Positions 53,604 to 64,000 of a stretch of 64,000 bases of DNA are shown here, piece by piece. How positions within the stretch are numbered: the first letter of the stretch is position 1; the number at the start of each line of letters is the position of its first letter. The notes below the pieces were generated by a model. It was not told the origin of the DNA and ran no database searches. It worked only from the letters and a program-made list of their open reading frames with translations. The DNA lies in contig PCDI01000014.1 in the NCBI GenBank assembly GCA_002778195.1, forward strand, positions 299,884 through 363,883. Direction: 5' to 3'. Made by a program: the position numbers and the translations under genes. The stretch is from Raffaelea ambrosiae (Eukaryota; Ascomycota; Sordariomycetes; Ophiostomatales; Ophiostomataceae).

Positions 53604-55508
53604 TCACTCGGACGAGCTCCCATCTGGTGTGTTCTTTCGTCGCAGACCGTTGTAGAATTTCCGCTCTTCGAATACTTGGATGTCCTCGGCACTGAAAACA
53701 TGGCCTTCCTTCTTGGCCTTGTTGATGAGGCGCTTCACCCGCATGACATCATATTCCGTGTTCCTGGTCAGCCACCACGTCCACAGGTTGAAGACCCAGG
53801 CGGCGATCACGAAGGACACGGCAATGGCAAAGCTGTTCTTGTAGCCATTGTATGCCCACTTGGACTGGAAGAGCTGCGGCCCGACCACGCCGCCAAGTTG
53901 GGCAATCCCGGACTGCAAGCCAAGAGTAAAGGCCGTGCCTGTAGAGCCGGTCAACGTTGCCGATCGCCATGCCCAGAAGGGAATGAAGTACGTGGAGTAA
54001 AACATGTTCCCCAGAACACAGGCCACGTAGATGCCTGCGCGATCCGTAATGGTGAAAAAGAGGACGAAGCAAACAACCATGCCCGACATGATGATCCTGC
54101 AATCGGCTTGTTAGACACGATACAACGCACACGCATAAGAAGGGAGTCCGGGGCTACCGACATGATTAGCAGCGGCCGAACAATATAGGCCCTGGACATG
54201 ATGAAGGCCGAGATGAGGTATCCAACGATAGCAGCTATGGCTGGTGGGATGTTGAGAAGCTGGTTCTTAGGCAGGCCGACAAAGCCCAAGTTGGTGATGA
54301 TGGTCGGCAGATACCAAGTCAAAGCATACCCGCCCAGGTTGACGAGTGTCTGGCTGATCATGAAAGACCAGATGAGCGGCGCCTTGAGCGTGGTGAGAAT
54401 TTCCTTGCCAGAAAAGGCCGGGTCACTGGTCAGGGGCGCGTTTTCGGGGAGCCGTGCCTCGATGAATTCCTGCTCGCGCTCGGTGAGGAAACGCTTCGTG
54501 CGCGGCGACTTGGGGTAGTCAGGCAGGACCCAGAAGATGACAGCGGAAAAGACAATTGTCGCGACGCCCTCGATCAGATAGACCCATCGCCAGGCACTCA
54601 GACCGCGCATGCCATTCATGTAGCTGATGCCGTAGCAGAGAAGGGACCCGACGATGGAGGAGACTTGCGAAAAGGCAAAGAACCAGGTCACCGGCTTGCC
54701 CATCTCGTCGGTGCGGTACCAAAACGAGAACTGCGCCATCACGCCCGGGAACATGCCGGCCTCAAACATGCTATCTCGGTTGTTCTGTGAGCCAGGGAGC
54801 AATGCATTCGGTAGGGACGTGGCGTATCATCTTACCCGAGAAGAAATCGCAGAGCATAGAGTTGGTGGTGGTTCTTGACCGCAGCCTGGCAGGCCGTGAT
54901 GATGCCCCATGTGAGGAAAATACGCGACTGCCACAAGTGCGGGCTGAACTTTTTCAGCAGCAGGTTGCTGGGTGCCTCGAAGATGATGTAGGAGATCTGC
55001 CGTAGTGTTAGAGTTGCAATTCTACCTAAATTGATAGACTGATTCCCGGACAACGGGGCAACGAGCGTGCATACCCCCAGAATGGACGCGACCCAGTTGT
55101 ACTGGTTGGCTGTCATGTGCAGCTCCGTGATGATGTTTCGTGGCTCGCCCACCTGGAGGACTTTGACATTGGCTGCATTGTTGGTATCAATCTTTTTTGG
55201 TCAGTCTCGTTCATGACCCCCCCAAAATAAACAAATATACGACAGTAAAGAAACACCAGGCCAATACGAACCGTCTTGATCATGTACATCATCCCGGTCA
55301 ATACAAAGAATCGCAAGTTGACCTTGTGAATGATCTTCTTCTGCTCCTCGGCCGAGAATGTTGCCAGGAACGCCGCTTTCGCGTCGGCATTGTCGTGCAG
55401 TTCGGATGTGGCGCCCCGGGCCACACTGGGGTGGACGTCCTTGCGGGCCTCCTCGGCGGCCCCGATGTCCACCACGGCCTCGACTGCCGCAGCTGACTTG
55501 TCCGACAT
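53604..55508 (-). CDS. Dal5/Tna1-type MFS permease (anion:cation symporter family)
   Basis: Five exons: 55508-55272, 55191-55075, 54996-54836, 54770-54162 and 54096-53604, giving 538 aa. Blocks in order: KIIHKVNLRFFVL, IDTNNAANVK, SYIIFEAPSNLLLKKF, RFLLGMFEAGMFPGVMAQFS, AWRWVYLIEGVAT, LPDYPKSPRTKRFLTERE and a C-terminal acidic tail. The donor of the last intron is GTCGGT, weak, but it is the only one giving a continuous segment (PLLIMIIMSGMVV). The family imports organic anions such as nicotinate, allantoate or short carboxylates. It is divergent, 665 bp away, from an FMN monooxygenase, which suggests that the two handle the same compound. Confidence 0.88.
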
Positions 55509-56173
55509 GATTCTTTGTTTTACCACGTTGGGTCAGGCAACTGCAAGCAAAAGTCGATCAATTGGACTCTGTCCTCCAAACACTCTGCAACGGCGGAAAG
55601 CTGCAGACGCGTCGTGTTATATATGTTGCAGAGCTTTTTCGGGGTCCACCCCCGGCCTGCATTGTGTGCTCTGGCGACATATTGCGACTGCTACCTGCCG
55701 TTGCCCGCCTGGACAGCGCTGTAGGCTTTTATTTTCTTATCTTGTCGCTGCTACGGGCGTAGGGTGGGTGGTTCCGTCCACTTCGTCGTAATTATTGGAT
55801 ATCCCTGTCTGGGCGTGATGGCGAAATCGCTGCTCCCGTTTCCGTCATCGTGTGATGTAAGATAGACATGCGCGTCTCGACACAACACCAATATTCCAAA
55901 GTCCATACGCGGCATCAGTCTCAATTGGGTGAATGAACGTTGTGAATATTACGAATATATGTCACAATACGATGGGATGTAGCAATGCTGGTCACGATTC
56001 AGCGTTGTTGGACTGGCGGCGATGTCTATATCATACCCCGGGCTGCCCCCTACAAATGCCAGGCAACGTCTCGCTACGGAGGAACCGACTCGGTAGCTGT
56101 GTCCGACAATAATTGCCATAAGCGGAAGGCCACCATACAACCGTCCGCAAGCTGCTGCCTCGGCTAATCGACC
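55509..56173. promoter_or_regulatory. Divergent promoter, permease and FMN monooxygenase
   Basis: 665 bp. Two GATA cores (near 55738 and AGATAG near 55860) are present, which is about the number expected by chance. Confidence 0.45.
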
Positions 56174-57921
56174 ATGGCATCCTCCACAAATGCATCTGGC
56201 AGCACTGCTGACGCCACTACTGGGCGCCCCAAGAAACAGATCATCCTCAATGGATTCGACATGTTCACAGTCGGCCATCTGTCCTTTGGGCAGTGGCGCA
56301 ATCCCAGGGACAGGGCCAAAGACAAGCGGCGCGACCTTTCGTACTGGACCGACCTCGCGAAACTGCTGGAAAAGGGCGGCTTTACGTCGCTCTTTCTAGC
56401 CGACGCATTCGGTACCTATGATACGTGTGTTCAGTCAACAAATTACACCACTGTCTAGCACAGGGTACTAACCGGTTGCTTAGGTACAAAGCCAGTCCCG
56501 AGCCGGCCATTCGCACGGGTTGCCAGTGGCCGATGGCCGACCCCGTCATTGTTAGTGCTGCAACCATAGGGGCCCTCCATATCAGAACTCACTATGCCCA
56601 TATGGGCCAGCTAACATGTCGTGATATCTTAGCCTGTTGCTGCTATGGCGTCCGTCACCAAAAACCTAGGCTTCGCCATCACCACCTCTACCTCGTACGA
56701 GCAGCCCTACGTGGTAGCCAGACGGTTTTCCACGCTAGACCACCTCACCAAAGGCCGGTTCGGCTGGAACATTGTGACTAGCTGGAGGGAGTCGGCCTCG
56801 AAAGCAGTACGCATAGTCTAAATGCGTTTGTTTATGGATGAGTATGTGTGTCTAACTCGCACAGGTCGGCCTTCCCCTCGTCGAGCATGACCAGCGCTAC
56901 GAGAATGCGGACGAGTATTTGCGTGTCCTGTACAAGCTCTGGGAAGGATCGTGGAATGATGATGCGTTGCAGGAGAATGCAGAAGCTGGTATCTACTCTG
57001 ACTTCTCCAAGATCCGGGAGATTCACCACCACGGCAAGTTCAATGTCGATTCCCGGTTTATTGTCGACCCGTCGCCCCAACGGACGCCAGTGCTATTCCA
57101 AGCAGGAACATCGCCGTGAGTGCTATCCCGTAGCCCGTCGAAATGAGTTCCATAGTCCCACAAACTGACCAAAATCCAGAGCCGGCATCAAATTTGGCTC
57201 GACCCATGCCGAGGGCATCTTTGTCGCCGGTCTCTCGCCGCACGTCGTGGCTCCCCGGGTGAAGGCCCTCCGCGAAGCCGCCGCCCAGGCAGGACGTGAC
57301 CCGAAATCGATCAAGATCTTCGCCATGATCACCCCCATCGTTGGCAAGGATGAGGCGGATGTCAAGCGCAAGTACGACGAGGCCGTCAAGTACATGCTGG
57401 TGGAGGGCGGCCTCGCCCAGTTTTCCGCGGGTGCCGGCATCGATGTTTCCCAGTTCGATCTCGACCACGAGTTGACTGCCGAGGACGTCGGCCCGCATCT
57501 GCAACGGGTCCATTCTTTCATCTACAACCTCCAGTACCGCGGCGACGACGTGCCCCGGCTGACCCCCCGCACCCTGGGCACCATCACCGCCATCGGCGGC
57601 TCGGGATCCATGCCCGTGGGCACAGCCAGCCAGGTGGCGGATGCGTTCGAGCAGTGGGTCGACATTGCCGACGTGGACGGGTTCAACATTGGCTACGTGG
57701 TGACGCCGGGAAGCTTTGAGGACGCCGTGGAGCTGCTGGTGCCGGAGCTGCGGCGGCGCGGTCTGCTGGCGGACAAGATCCCCGACGACGCACCGCCGTT
57801 GACTTTCCGGGAGCAGATTTACGGCGTGGGGCAGAAAGGTCTGCGTTCGGACCATCCGGGGTACAAGTACAAGTACGACACATACGAGGAGACAGTGAAG
57901 AACGAAACCATCTCGAAGTAG
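56174..57921 (+). CDS. FMN-dependent monooxygenase, NtaA/SnaA/DszA (luciferase-like) family
   Basis: Five exons: 56174-56424, 56484-56550, 56633-56806, 56865-57115 and 57180-57921, giving 494 aa. Family blocks: ILNGFDMFTVGHLSFGQWRN near 25-45, SLFLADAFGTYD, TSTSYEQPYVVARRFSTLDH, GRFGWNIVTSWRESASKA, ENADEYLRVLYKLWEGSW and PVLFQAGTSPAGIKFG. These match the two-component flavin monooxygenases that use FMNH2 supplied by a separate reductase and cleave C-N or C-S bonds or oxidise ring systems (nitrilotriacetate, pristinamycin IIA and dibenzothiophene-sulfone enzymes). No reductase gene is next to it. The N-terminal Ser/Thr-rich 20 residues are variable. It is divergent from a Dal5/Tna1-type permease, and a nitrogen- or sulfur-containing organic acid is a plausible substrate. 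Confidence 0.92.
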
Positions 57922-57991
57922 GCTTGCAATTGTTTCCCTTTTTCCACTTTGAGGGTTATCTCAGGTCTTCTAGACATCGCAACGTTGCACC

Positions 57992-60232
57992 TCATACAGG
58001 CAGCAGAGACAGCCGGGAGTTCTTGAACACCTCCATCCAGTCAAAGGACATGTCGCCCCTGGCTTCCATGTCGTCCTTCTTGTGCCAGACACTCTGGACA
58101 AACTCCCACTGCCGTTGGATGTTGGCGATGCGGTATCTCTGGACGCGTTCCCACCAACGCGTCCACAGTTCCCTCTCCAAGCCATCACACGAGGCAACCA
58201 GAGCCGGCCATGTAATGGGGGCCGTGTGGGTTTCGACGCCGGGCGAACATTTCATGTCCTCGGCGCCGTTCATGCACTCGGCGGTTCGTCTGATCTCGGC
58301 AGCGTAGTAGGAAGCCTCGCACTTCTGGATGCGGTGGTAGTAATAGATGAGCGCGGCTTGGTGCCACGCCGTGGCGTGGTAGCGGAAAATGGTCATCATG
58401 TAGTCGTCTTCGACGGCCATGGTGCCCGGGTTCTCGCCGTCAAACGTCCACGCGAGCATGTGGTCGCCCAACCTCTCGCACGCCTCCAGGAGCGTGTCGG
58501 GGATGTCCCTGTCCGCCTGGTACCGGTCGAGTTCCTCGGCCAGCCGACACGTCTCCTCAATGTAGGCCGCCAGCTTCGGCGTGGCCCCGTACATGTAGGC
58601 AAAGCAAGACTGCCCTTCGTATGGGGCATAAATGGCCTTTTCTCTTTCGTCGATGTTGGGGTTGTCGTAGACGGCCCAGGGCGTGGCAGATGGCGGGAAC
58701 ATCATGGTTCGCGCCAGCATGCAGAGGAAGTCGCTGATTTCATTGAGCTGTCGAGTGGCTTTGCCAATGCGTCTCCAGTGCCGGCGTCTACTCTGGAGCT
58801 GCTTCGTCCCTTGCAAGTGGACAATGAAGTCTGCTTCGCACCCGGACATGACCTTGATGACTAGTCAGCAAAACGCCTCCTACGGGAATACACGAGAGAT
58901 GCGCACATCAACTGTGACAAGAGAAAGCATAGCCACCATGAGAAACCGATACTCGATGTCGGCCATGGGCGAGTCCAATGCCGTGCGCAGTAAACTGAGG
59001 GCTTGTTGGCGATGCCGTGCTCCCACGATGTGGTAGAGGCTCTGGTCTGGACTGCAGTTCCACAGATGGAATGCTGCGCATGCGAGCAGTGAATGGAGAA
59101 TCACGGAACTGATCGTGCCGTTGCCGTTGCCAGTGGTGCTGAGTTGTGTCTCCCCATACCTTGAGGCCGCTTGCAGGGCAGCGGGTGCGTAGACGTCGCG
59201 GTAAGGGTTCGAGCGGTGGCGGACAGCTTGGAGGAGATTGGCAATGTTGATGACGTAGTGGTGCATCAGTTTGTCGGCCATTCTGTCGCCGGAGAGACTT
59301 GTTGATATGGATGGGGGTATGTGTATGGTGATGGTGGCTTCCGGCGCTCTTTGCATGTCATATGTCTCGTCCAGTCGAGTGGTTGAGCTCGGATCGATCT
59401 CTTCGTCTGCTACGGATGCCAGGTCCAGCCCGGGGTCACCAGCGAATCCAGTGTTCTCGGCATCCGGGACCGGGAAGAAGTTCTCCGTTTCTTCCATGCC
59501 CAGCTCTCCCGTGTCGAGAAGAGAAGGGTCTAGCAGCAGGTTCTCTGTGCTCGTTACGGGCGTTGCAGAGGTAGAGTCTGGTAATGCATTACCTGTGTAT
59601 GCGGTGCTGCCGGCTGGTGGTCTGCTGTCCTCTGGTAACAGGATGTCTTCTGGGAGTAACTCTGGCGGGCCATCTGGCTGCAGGAGTTCAAATTGGGCAT
59701 TGCCGTCTACTTCGATGCCACTCGCAGAGAGTCCAGGTTTGGGGGCTGGCTCCGGTTCGACTGGCCTGCTCCTTGGCACGGCCAGTAGACCAAACGGGCC
59801 TTTCCTGGATTCCATCCCTCGCGAGGCATCTATGTCGATTGCCTGGAGGAAATTGTCGATAGCATCTACAGAATATATCGGCCCGCTGTCTCTTCCTTTT
59901 CGAGATGGTCAGCAGAAGTCTGGACTCCTGACAAAGATCACAGATGCCGCGGCATACTTATGCGAATACGCCCGGCACTTGTCACAGACTTCTCCTTGTC
60001 TGGAACAGCAAGCGGGTCATCCATCCACCGCAGCCTGATGCCATAGCCGTCGCATTGGATGCCCAGCCGTTCACAGTTTCCGCACAAGTTCGGCCTCTCG
60101 TCGCACTTCACCTTGCGTCTCTTGCATGTCCAGCAACTGCATGTTGTGTTAGCCCATCAACGAAAGAATATTTGGTAGATCGAGTACCCACCCTGTAAAG
60201 GTCATGGACCGAGGGCCATTCCTGCTGCCCAT
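57992..60232 (-). CDS. Zn2Cys6 transcription factor
   Basis: Four exons: 60232-60192, 60136-59958, 59895-58907 and 58852-57992, giving 689 aa. The zinc cluster crosses the first intron: Cys at 15, 18, 25, 32, 35 and 42 (C-x2-C-x6-C-x6-C-x2-C-x6-C), with WTCKRRKVKCDERPNLC in the middle. The acceptor of the third exon (near 59896) has a nearby alternative six bases on, so a couple of residues there are uncertain. The region after the finger (IYSVDAIDNFLQAIDID) and the C-terminal fungal-specific regulatory part (VDVMSGCEADFIVHLQG, then WDxVQSVW-like helices) are typical. It lies between the FMN monooxygenase and the carboxymuconolactone-decarboxylase-like gene, so it probably regulates this catabolic block. 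Confidence 0.9.
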
Positions 60233-60729
60233 GGTGTTCGTTGTTGTCTCGGGTCGTGAGGCTTTCGAAAGGGTGCAAATGGCGGACAAATTCAGGGCGG
60301 GATAGCCTGGAGAGATACCCACAGGACCGCGCGCTAATCCAGTTTAGTGGGCTCCCGAGAGCGGAGTCCCCGGCACCTGGCGTGCTGGAGATAAGGGAAA
60401 TCCAGTGGACATAATAGGCCAATGTGTAAGACTGTTGCTGCAACGCGACCTGCTTAATAATATGTTAATCACGTGACCACTCCCGTGCCTACACTTACAT
60501 CACACTCACCAGACTCCAACGCCCGAGGCAATCCGCGTATATTCGGTACCAGACTTTGATTCGGCCCCTTGATTTACAGTTTGAGCCGGGACCCAGAAGC
60601 CGAAAGGTTTTGATTTCCCTCTCAAGACTACCCCACACCGATCGCCTGCAAGTGCCTGCCATCAATCACATCACCGAGCCATTCAACAACCGTATCTTAA
60701 CCCAAATCACACTTCTCAAGCCGCTAACC
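60233..60729. promoter_or_regulatory. Divergent promoter, Zn2Cys6 regulator and CMD-like gene
   Basis: 497 bp between start codons. No decisive motif seen. An upstream CT-rich leader precedes the ATG at 60730. Confidence 0.45.
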
Positions 60730-61246
60730 ATGTCTGACGAACCTAACCGCGAGGCCATTGAAAAGGCCCAGAAGGTCCTGTACGAGGAGGGCATGAAGCT
60801 CCGCGCTCAGGTATTGGGTGCTTCCCACATTGCCAACTCGAAATCTTTGGATGCGTTCCAGCAGCCGATGCAGTCCATGGCTGTGGCCATGGGCTGGTCC
60901 CTCTGTTGGTCGCGTCCTAGCTTGGAAAAGCGTGTCCGGTCCCTTTTGACAGTTGTCATGCTGGCCGTTCTCGGCAGGAACCACGAGCTGTAAGTCTCGT
61001 CCAAGTCTCCTCTGGCAGATGCGTTGGCCTCGTCGGCTGCTGATTGTGTGTGGGTGCAGTGGAGTGCATGTCAAAGGCGCGATGTGGAATGGAGCCACCG
61101 AGCAGGACATTCAAGAGGCCCTGATTCAGGTGTCCGTGTATGCAGGCGCCCCGTGTGGGCTGGAGTCGACCCGTGTTGCGTATGAAGCTATCCAGCAGAT
61201 GAAGGCAAGCGGCGAGCTCAAAGACGCCAGTGCGGAAAGCAAGTAA
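60730..61246 (+). CDS. Carboxymuconolactone-decarboxylase (CMD/AhpD) family protein
   Basis: Two exons, 60730-60989 and 61060-61246, giving 148 aa, the normal size of a single-domain CMD subunit. The core runs from SLLTVVMLAVLGRNHEL (H85) across the intron to GVHVKGAMWNGATEQDIQEAL and VYAGAPCG. The H-x-V-K-GA element and the GATExxIxEA helix are characteristic of gamma-carboxymuconolactone decarboxylases, which act in the protocatechuate branch of the beta-ketoadipate pathway. It lacks the CxxC of peroxidase-type AhpD in the usual place. In an aromatic-degradation context, next to an FAD ring hydroxylase, a ring-cleavage-pathway role is plausible, but other CMD-fold functions are common. Confidence 0.85.
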
Positions 61247-61293
61247 GGAGGTGTACTGCCATTCTGGTTGGCTAGAATGCGGCTATTTGTCGT

Positions 61294-64000
61294 TTAATCT
61301 AAGTCTGTCAAATCAATCACCTCCGTTATTTTCTCGGCCTTTCTCTTCTGGCCGGCGACACTTCGTGATGGCAATGTTGGCAGATTACGAGCGAGGACCA
61401 CCACTGGAGCCTCAATGGGAACCACCTCCGTCGCCGCCCCCGGACCGCCGTTCTTCCATGGCGACCACAGAATGTCGTCCATCTGAACGATGCGCGGGTA
61501 CTCCATGCCCAACAAGATTTCCAATTTTGTCTTTGGAAACGAGCTGAACACTTCTTGTGCCTGTGCCCGCCGCTTCGCCCACGCCCGCCGGGCCTCGTCG
61601 TGCTGCTTAAACATCTTGGCTACCACCAACGTCTGCGGGCTGCCGACGCGTTCGGTGACGTGCTGGCAGTCGACTTTGGCATACTCGAGCTGCCTGTGGA
61701 GGTGGAACCGTCGCTGTTTGTTGACGGCAAAGTGGCCCACAGCCTGGCCGGGGTCCACGAGGAACGCGTTGAGGTTGCAGCAATCGTAACAGTCGCACGA
61801 GACCGGCGCCCGCTTCATGGTCCGGCTTTCTTTGGTGATTTCCTGGCCGACATAGTTTTGCAGAAACGCGTCGAGGATGGCGACATGGAGCTGCTGGTAT
61901 GCGGGCGTGGACAGAGGCACCGACGCCTCCTCCATGACCAAGTGGAAGCGCTGCAAAAAGGGGATCCAAAGATGGATGAGTTCTGCGGGCTTGATCCCGT
62001 TCGCCGCTTCGCAGATGCGCCGTGTCAGGGTTGTGGCGAGGTCATGGCCTGGTGTGAGGGAAAACAGCCCCCGGTAGAACTCCAACAACCATCGATGGTC
62101 GAGCATGCAGGGGGAGTGGGTGGGCCCAGCTGGCATGGCCCGCTGGCGAGAGAGGAAAGTCGACGTGCTGATCAACCCTGGTATGTTGATCGTTGGGACG
62201 AGCGCCGTGGCCAGGCGCTCGTATATACTCCGCCACGAAGGCCATCCGTCGGGCTTTCGCTCACGCCGCCTGGAAATATACTGCAAGACTCCGAGGACAA
62301 GTGGGGCATTCTGTACCTGTTCTTCCAGGCGCGGCAAGACTCTAGACGAACTGCATCAGTCGTGCCATTCTTGGTATAGCAAAGGAAGTGCGCACATAAC
62401 CAACTCACCGTGTCTGGATGTGCTCGACATCGTAGCAGGCGTCGCATTGCAGCATCAGCTGCTCTCCGTCTTTGAATATGCCGGTCTTGCTTCCCATTGT
62501 ATTCAGGATCTTATCCAACGCCGCGTATGCCCATTCCTGGACAGCTTCGTTCTCGGGGGGGGTGCTGCATTGAGGGGTGAATCGTGGTAATGATCCCGAG
62601 TACCGTCCCGATTTCTGGCTGCAAGAGCACGGCGTGGAGCAACCTGTTGTCATGCTCGTTGTTAGAAATGCAGGAGAACCAGAAGAGAGAGGGCACGGGA
62701 AAACGGCATAGACTTACGGCTCTTTGATGTCCGCAAAGGACAAGCCATTGGCCACCTCTCTCATCACCCACTTGCAAAAGGCCTTGTCGAACCCACCGGT
62801 GATGTTCTCGGTGGCCTTCTTGAAGAACTCCCAATCTCGCATCCTCACGAGAGCCTGGAGAAGCCTCTGCGCCACTGCTGCTTCCATCTTTAATCGACAC
62901 ACTCTCACAGGCTCGTTCCATACACGATTGCACAGCTTCTTCACCATAGCAAGGTGGGCGAGGTCTCTCGCCGGGTCCAGGCATTTGTCGCAGGAGTAGG
63001 TGAGGAGAGAGTCCAGGTTGCCGGCACCCTTGGCGAGGGCGGATAGCATAAAGTCGGCTTCTTCGGAGCGGCGCACAATGATAACAGCCTGCCACAGCCC
63101 CGAGATAAACTGTTAGCCAGCGAGCCACCTACAATACAAGCAGCGCGGATGCAAAAGAGAAGCACGAACCGATACTCGGTACGCGTGAGTCGCGCTTGGG
63201 CCGCCCTGCACAAAAGGTGGAAACGTTTTGTTAGCAGGACTTTTTCGTTTCCTTCTTCCATGAGACCGTCTCGGACTGGTTGCCAACACGCACCTCGTTG
63301 CCTGAGAATCCCTGCTCGTAATCCATCTCCTCGACATCACCGTTCGCAAAGCTCTCCGGCTGGAGCAAGTCCTCCTCCAGCAAGGCGAGGTCTCCAGCCA
63401 AGTAGTGGCCGTCCAGGTCGACGAGCTTTTTGATCCGGTACTCCGTGTCGAAGACGTCCTCCATCGTGTGGAAATCCAAGCCGTCGTCGTAGTCGTCGTA
63501 GACGTCGTAGATGCCGCCATAACGACGGCGGCGATAGCCTCCATAACCGCCATAGCCTCTGCCCTCGACGGATCCCGTCTCTCGTTTCTCCAGGACGGCC
63601 AGGTGTAAGTCTACCGGAAGCCGGGACGAGACTTGGCGCAGGGCCTGCACGACAGAGATGTTTCGGCCCTTGAGGTCTTTAGTAGAGATGCGGGCTTCGG
63701 TGTAGTTGTGGTCGAGTGTATAGGCTGGCCGTCCATTCCCATTTTTGAGCCAGTACAGAACGGTGCCGAGCAGATGCGACGGGTCCCCCTGGTCCTGGGG
63801 GCTAGGAACGGGGCGGTCTTTCGTCTGGTCGACCAGGGCCAGGTTGTATGTGAGAACCCAGCGGTAGCCCGCCGTGACGGGGAGAACTTCGTGCTGCACA
63901 TCCGAATACCAGCTCATAAAGCCTTGCCGCAGGTGCGACGATGCAAACACCCTCTTCTCGCCACGGTGCCGGAGAACGACGTCTCCCCCCTGGTGGGCGG
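61294..64000 (-). CDS. Large 2OG-Fe(II) oxygenase (prolyl-4-hydroxylase-like), 5' end beyond window
   Basis: Partial gene running off the right edge. Exons seen: 64000-63294 (partial), 63205-63176, 63088-62718, 62618-62409 and 62350-61294, all joining in frame. The edge exon gives GDVVLRHRGEKRVF, then SWYSDVQHEVLPVTAGYRW, with the distal iron His and the 2OG Arg of the P4H-like fold. The proximal HxD is not identified. A Gly/Tyr/Arg-rich then Asp/Tyr-rich segment (63470-63560) interrupts the domain. The 30-bp exon encodes GGPSATHAYR, which completes the conserved GNE...HxYR element. The C-terminal 540 residues are helical, with a CDCYDCC cluster near 61775 and a final acidic IDLTDLD. Fungal proteins of this layout are conserved but uncharacterised. 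Cofactor chemistry is predicted, the substrate unknown. Confidence 0.75.

Noticed and set aside
53013..53655. Frames of about 100-200 codons between the FAD hydroxylase and the permease
   Set aside because: No family features; overlaps the 3' flank of the permease and reads as random Arg/Ser-rich sequence.
47186..61246. Reading the right-hand block as a secondary-metabolite cluster
   Set aside because: No PKS, NRPS, terpene cyclase, prenyltransferase or P450 is present; the enzyme and permease types are catabolic.

Overview
The window is nuclear DNA of a filamentous ascomycete (Pezizomycotina, probably Sordariomycetes; the genus cannot be read from it). Evidence: genes 1-3 kb long with many 50-100 bp GT-AG introns and CTGAC/CTAAC branch sites, three Zn2Cys6 regulators, many proton-coupled permeases, and a proline/glutamine-rich Cys protein. 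I see no rRNA, convincing tRNA, intact transposon, CRISPR array or virus. Exon joins were placed by hand from splice motifs, reading frame and family conservation, and every multi-exon model given closes in frame.

Layout. (1) 230-3499: a protein with five copies of a W-Y...CxxC module. (2) 4030-10111: a split APH-type kinase and acyl-CoA dehydrogenase transcribed divergently, followed by an acyl-CoA synthetase ending in AKL (peroxisomal). Together they resemble the parts of a 4-hydroxy-acid degradation route. (3) 11676-12918: an SLC10A7/RCH1-like carrier. (4) 14160-24918: a nitrogen-scavenging block with a DUR3-type urea transporter, two 2-oxoglutarate/Fe(II) oxygenases, a Dal5-type permease and a Zn2Cys6 regulator. 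GATA-factor core motifs are dense in two of its promoters. (5) 27109-36065: a MUP1-type methionine permease, a secreted ureohydrolase, a ketopantoate-reductase-like enzyme, a class II aldolase and a TauD-type oxygenase. (6) 36224-40930: a kinase-ankyrin protein, a small membrane protein, repeats and the relic of a Baeyer-Villiger-type monooxygenase. (7) 40960-47067: a Zn2Cys6 regulator divergent from an MCT-type transporter, then an Ulp1-like protein lacking the usual catalytic cysteine. (8) 47186-61246: a catabolic block with an MDR oxidoreductase, two Dal5-type permeases, an FAD aromatic hydroxylase, an FMN monooxygenase of the NtaA/SnaA type, a Zn2Cys6 regulator and a carboxymuconolactone-decarboxylase-like protein. 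(9) 61294 to the right edge: the 3' part of a large 2OG-Fe(II) oxygenase gene.

Most of the window is assembled from head-to-head gene pairs sharing 120-770 bp promoters, usually enzyme with transporter or regulator with enzyme. The whole reads as an accessory catabolic region for unusual carbon and nitrogen sources, rather than a core housekeeping segment or a secondary-metabolite cluster (no PKS, NRPS or terpene synthase).
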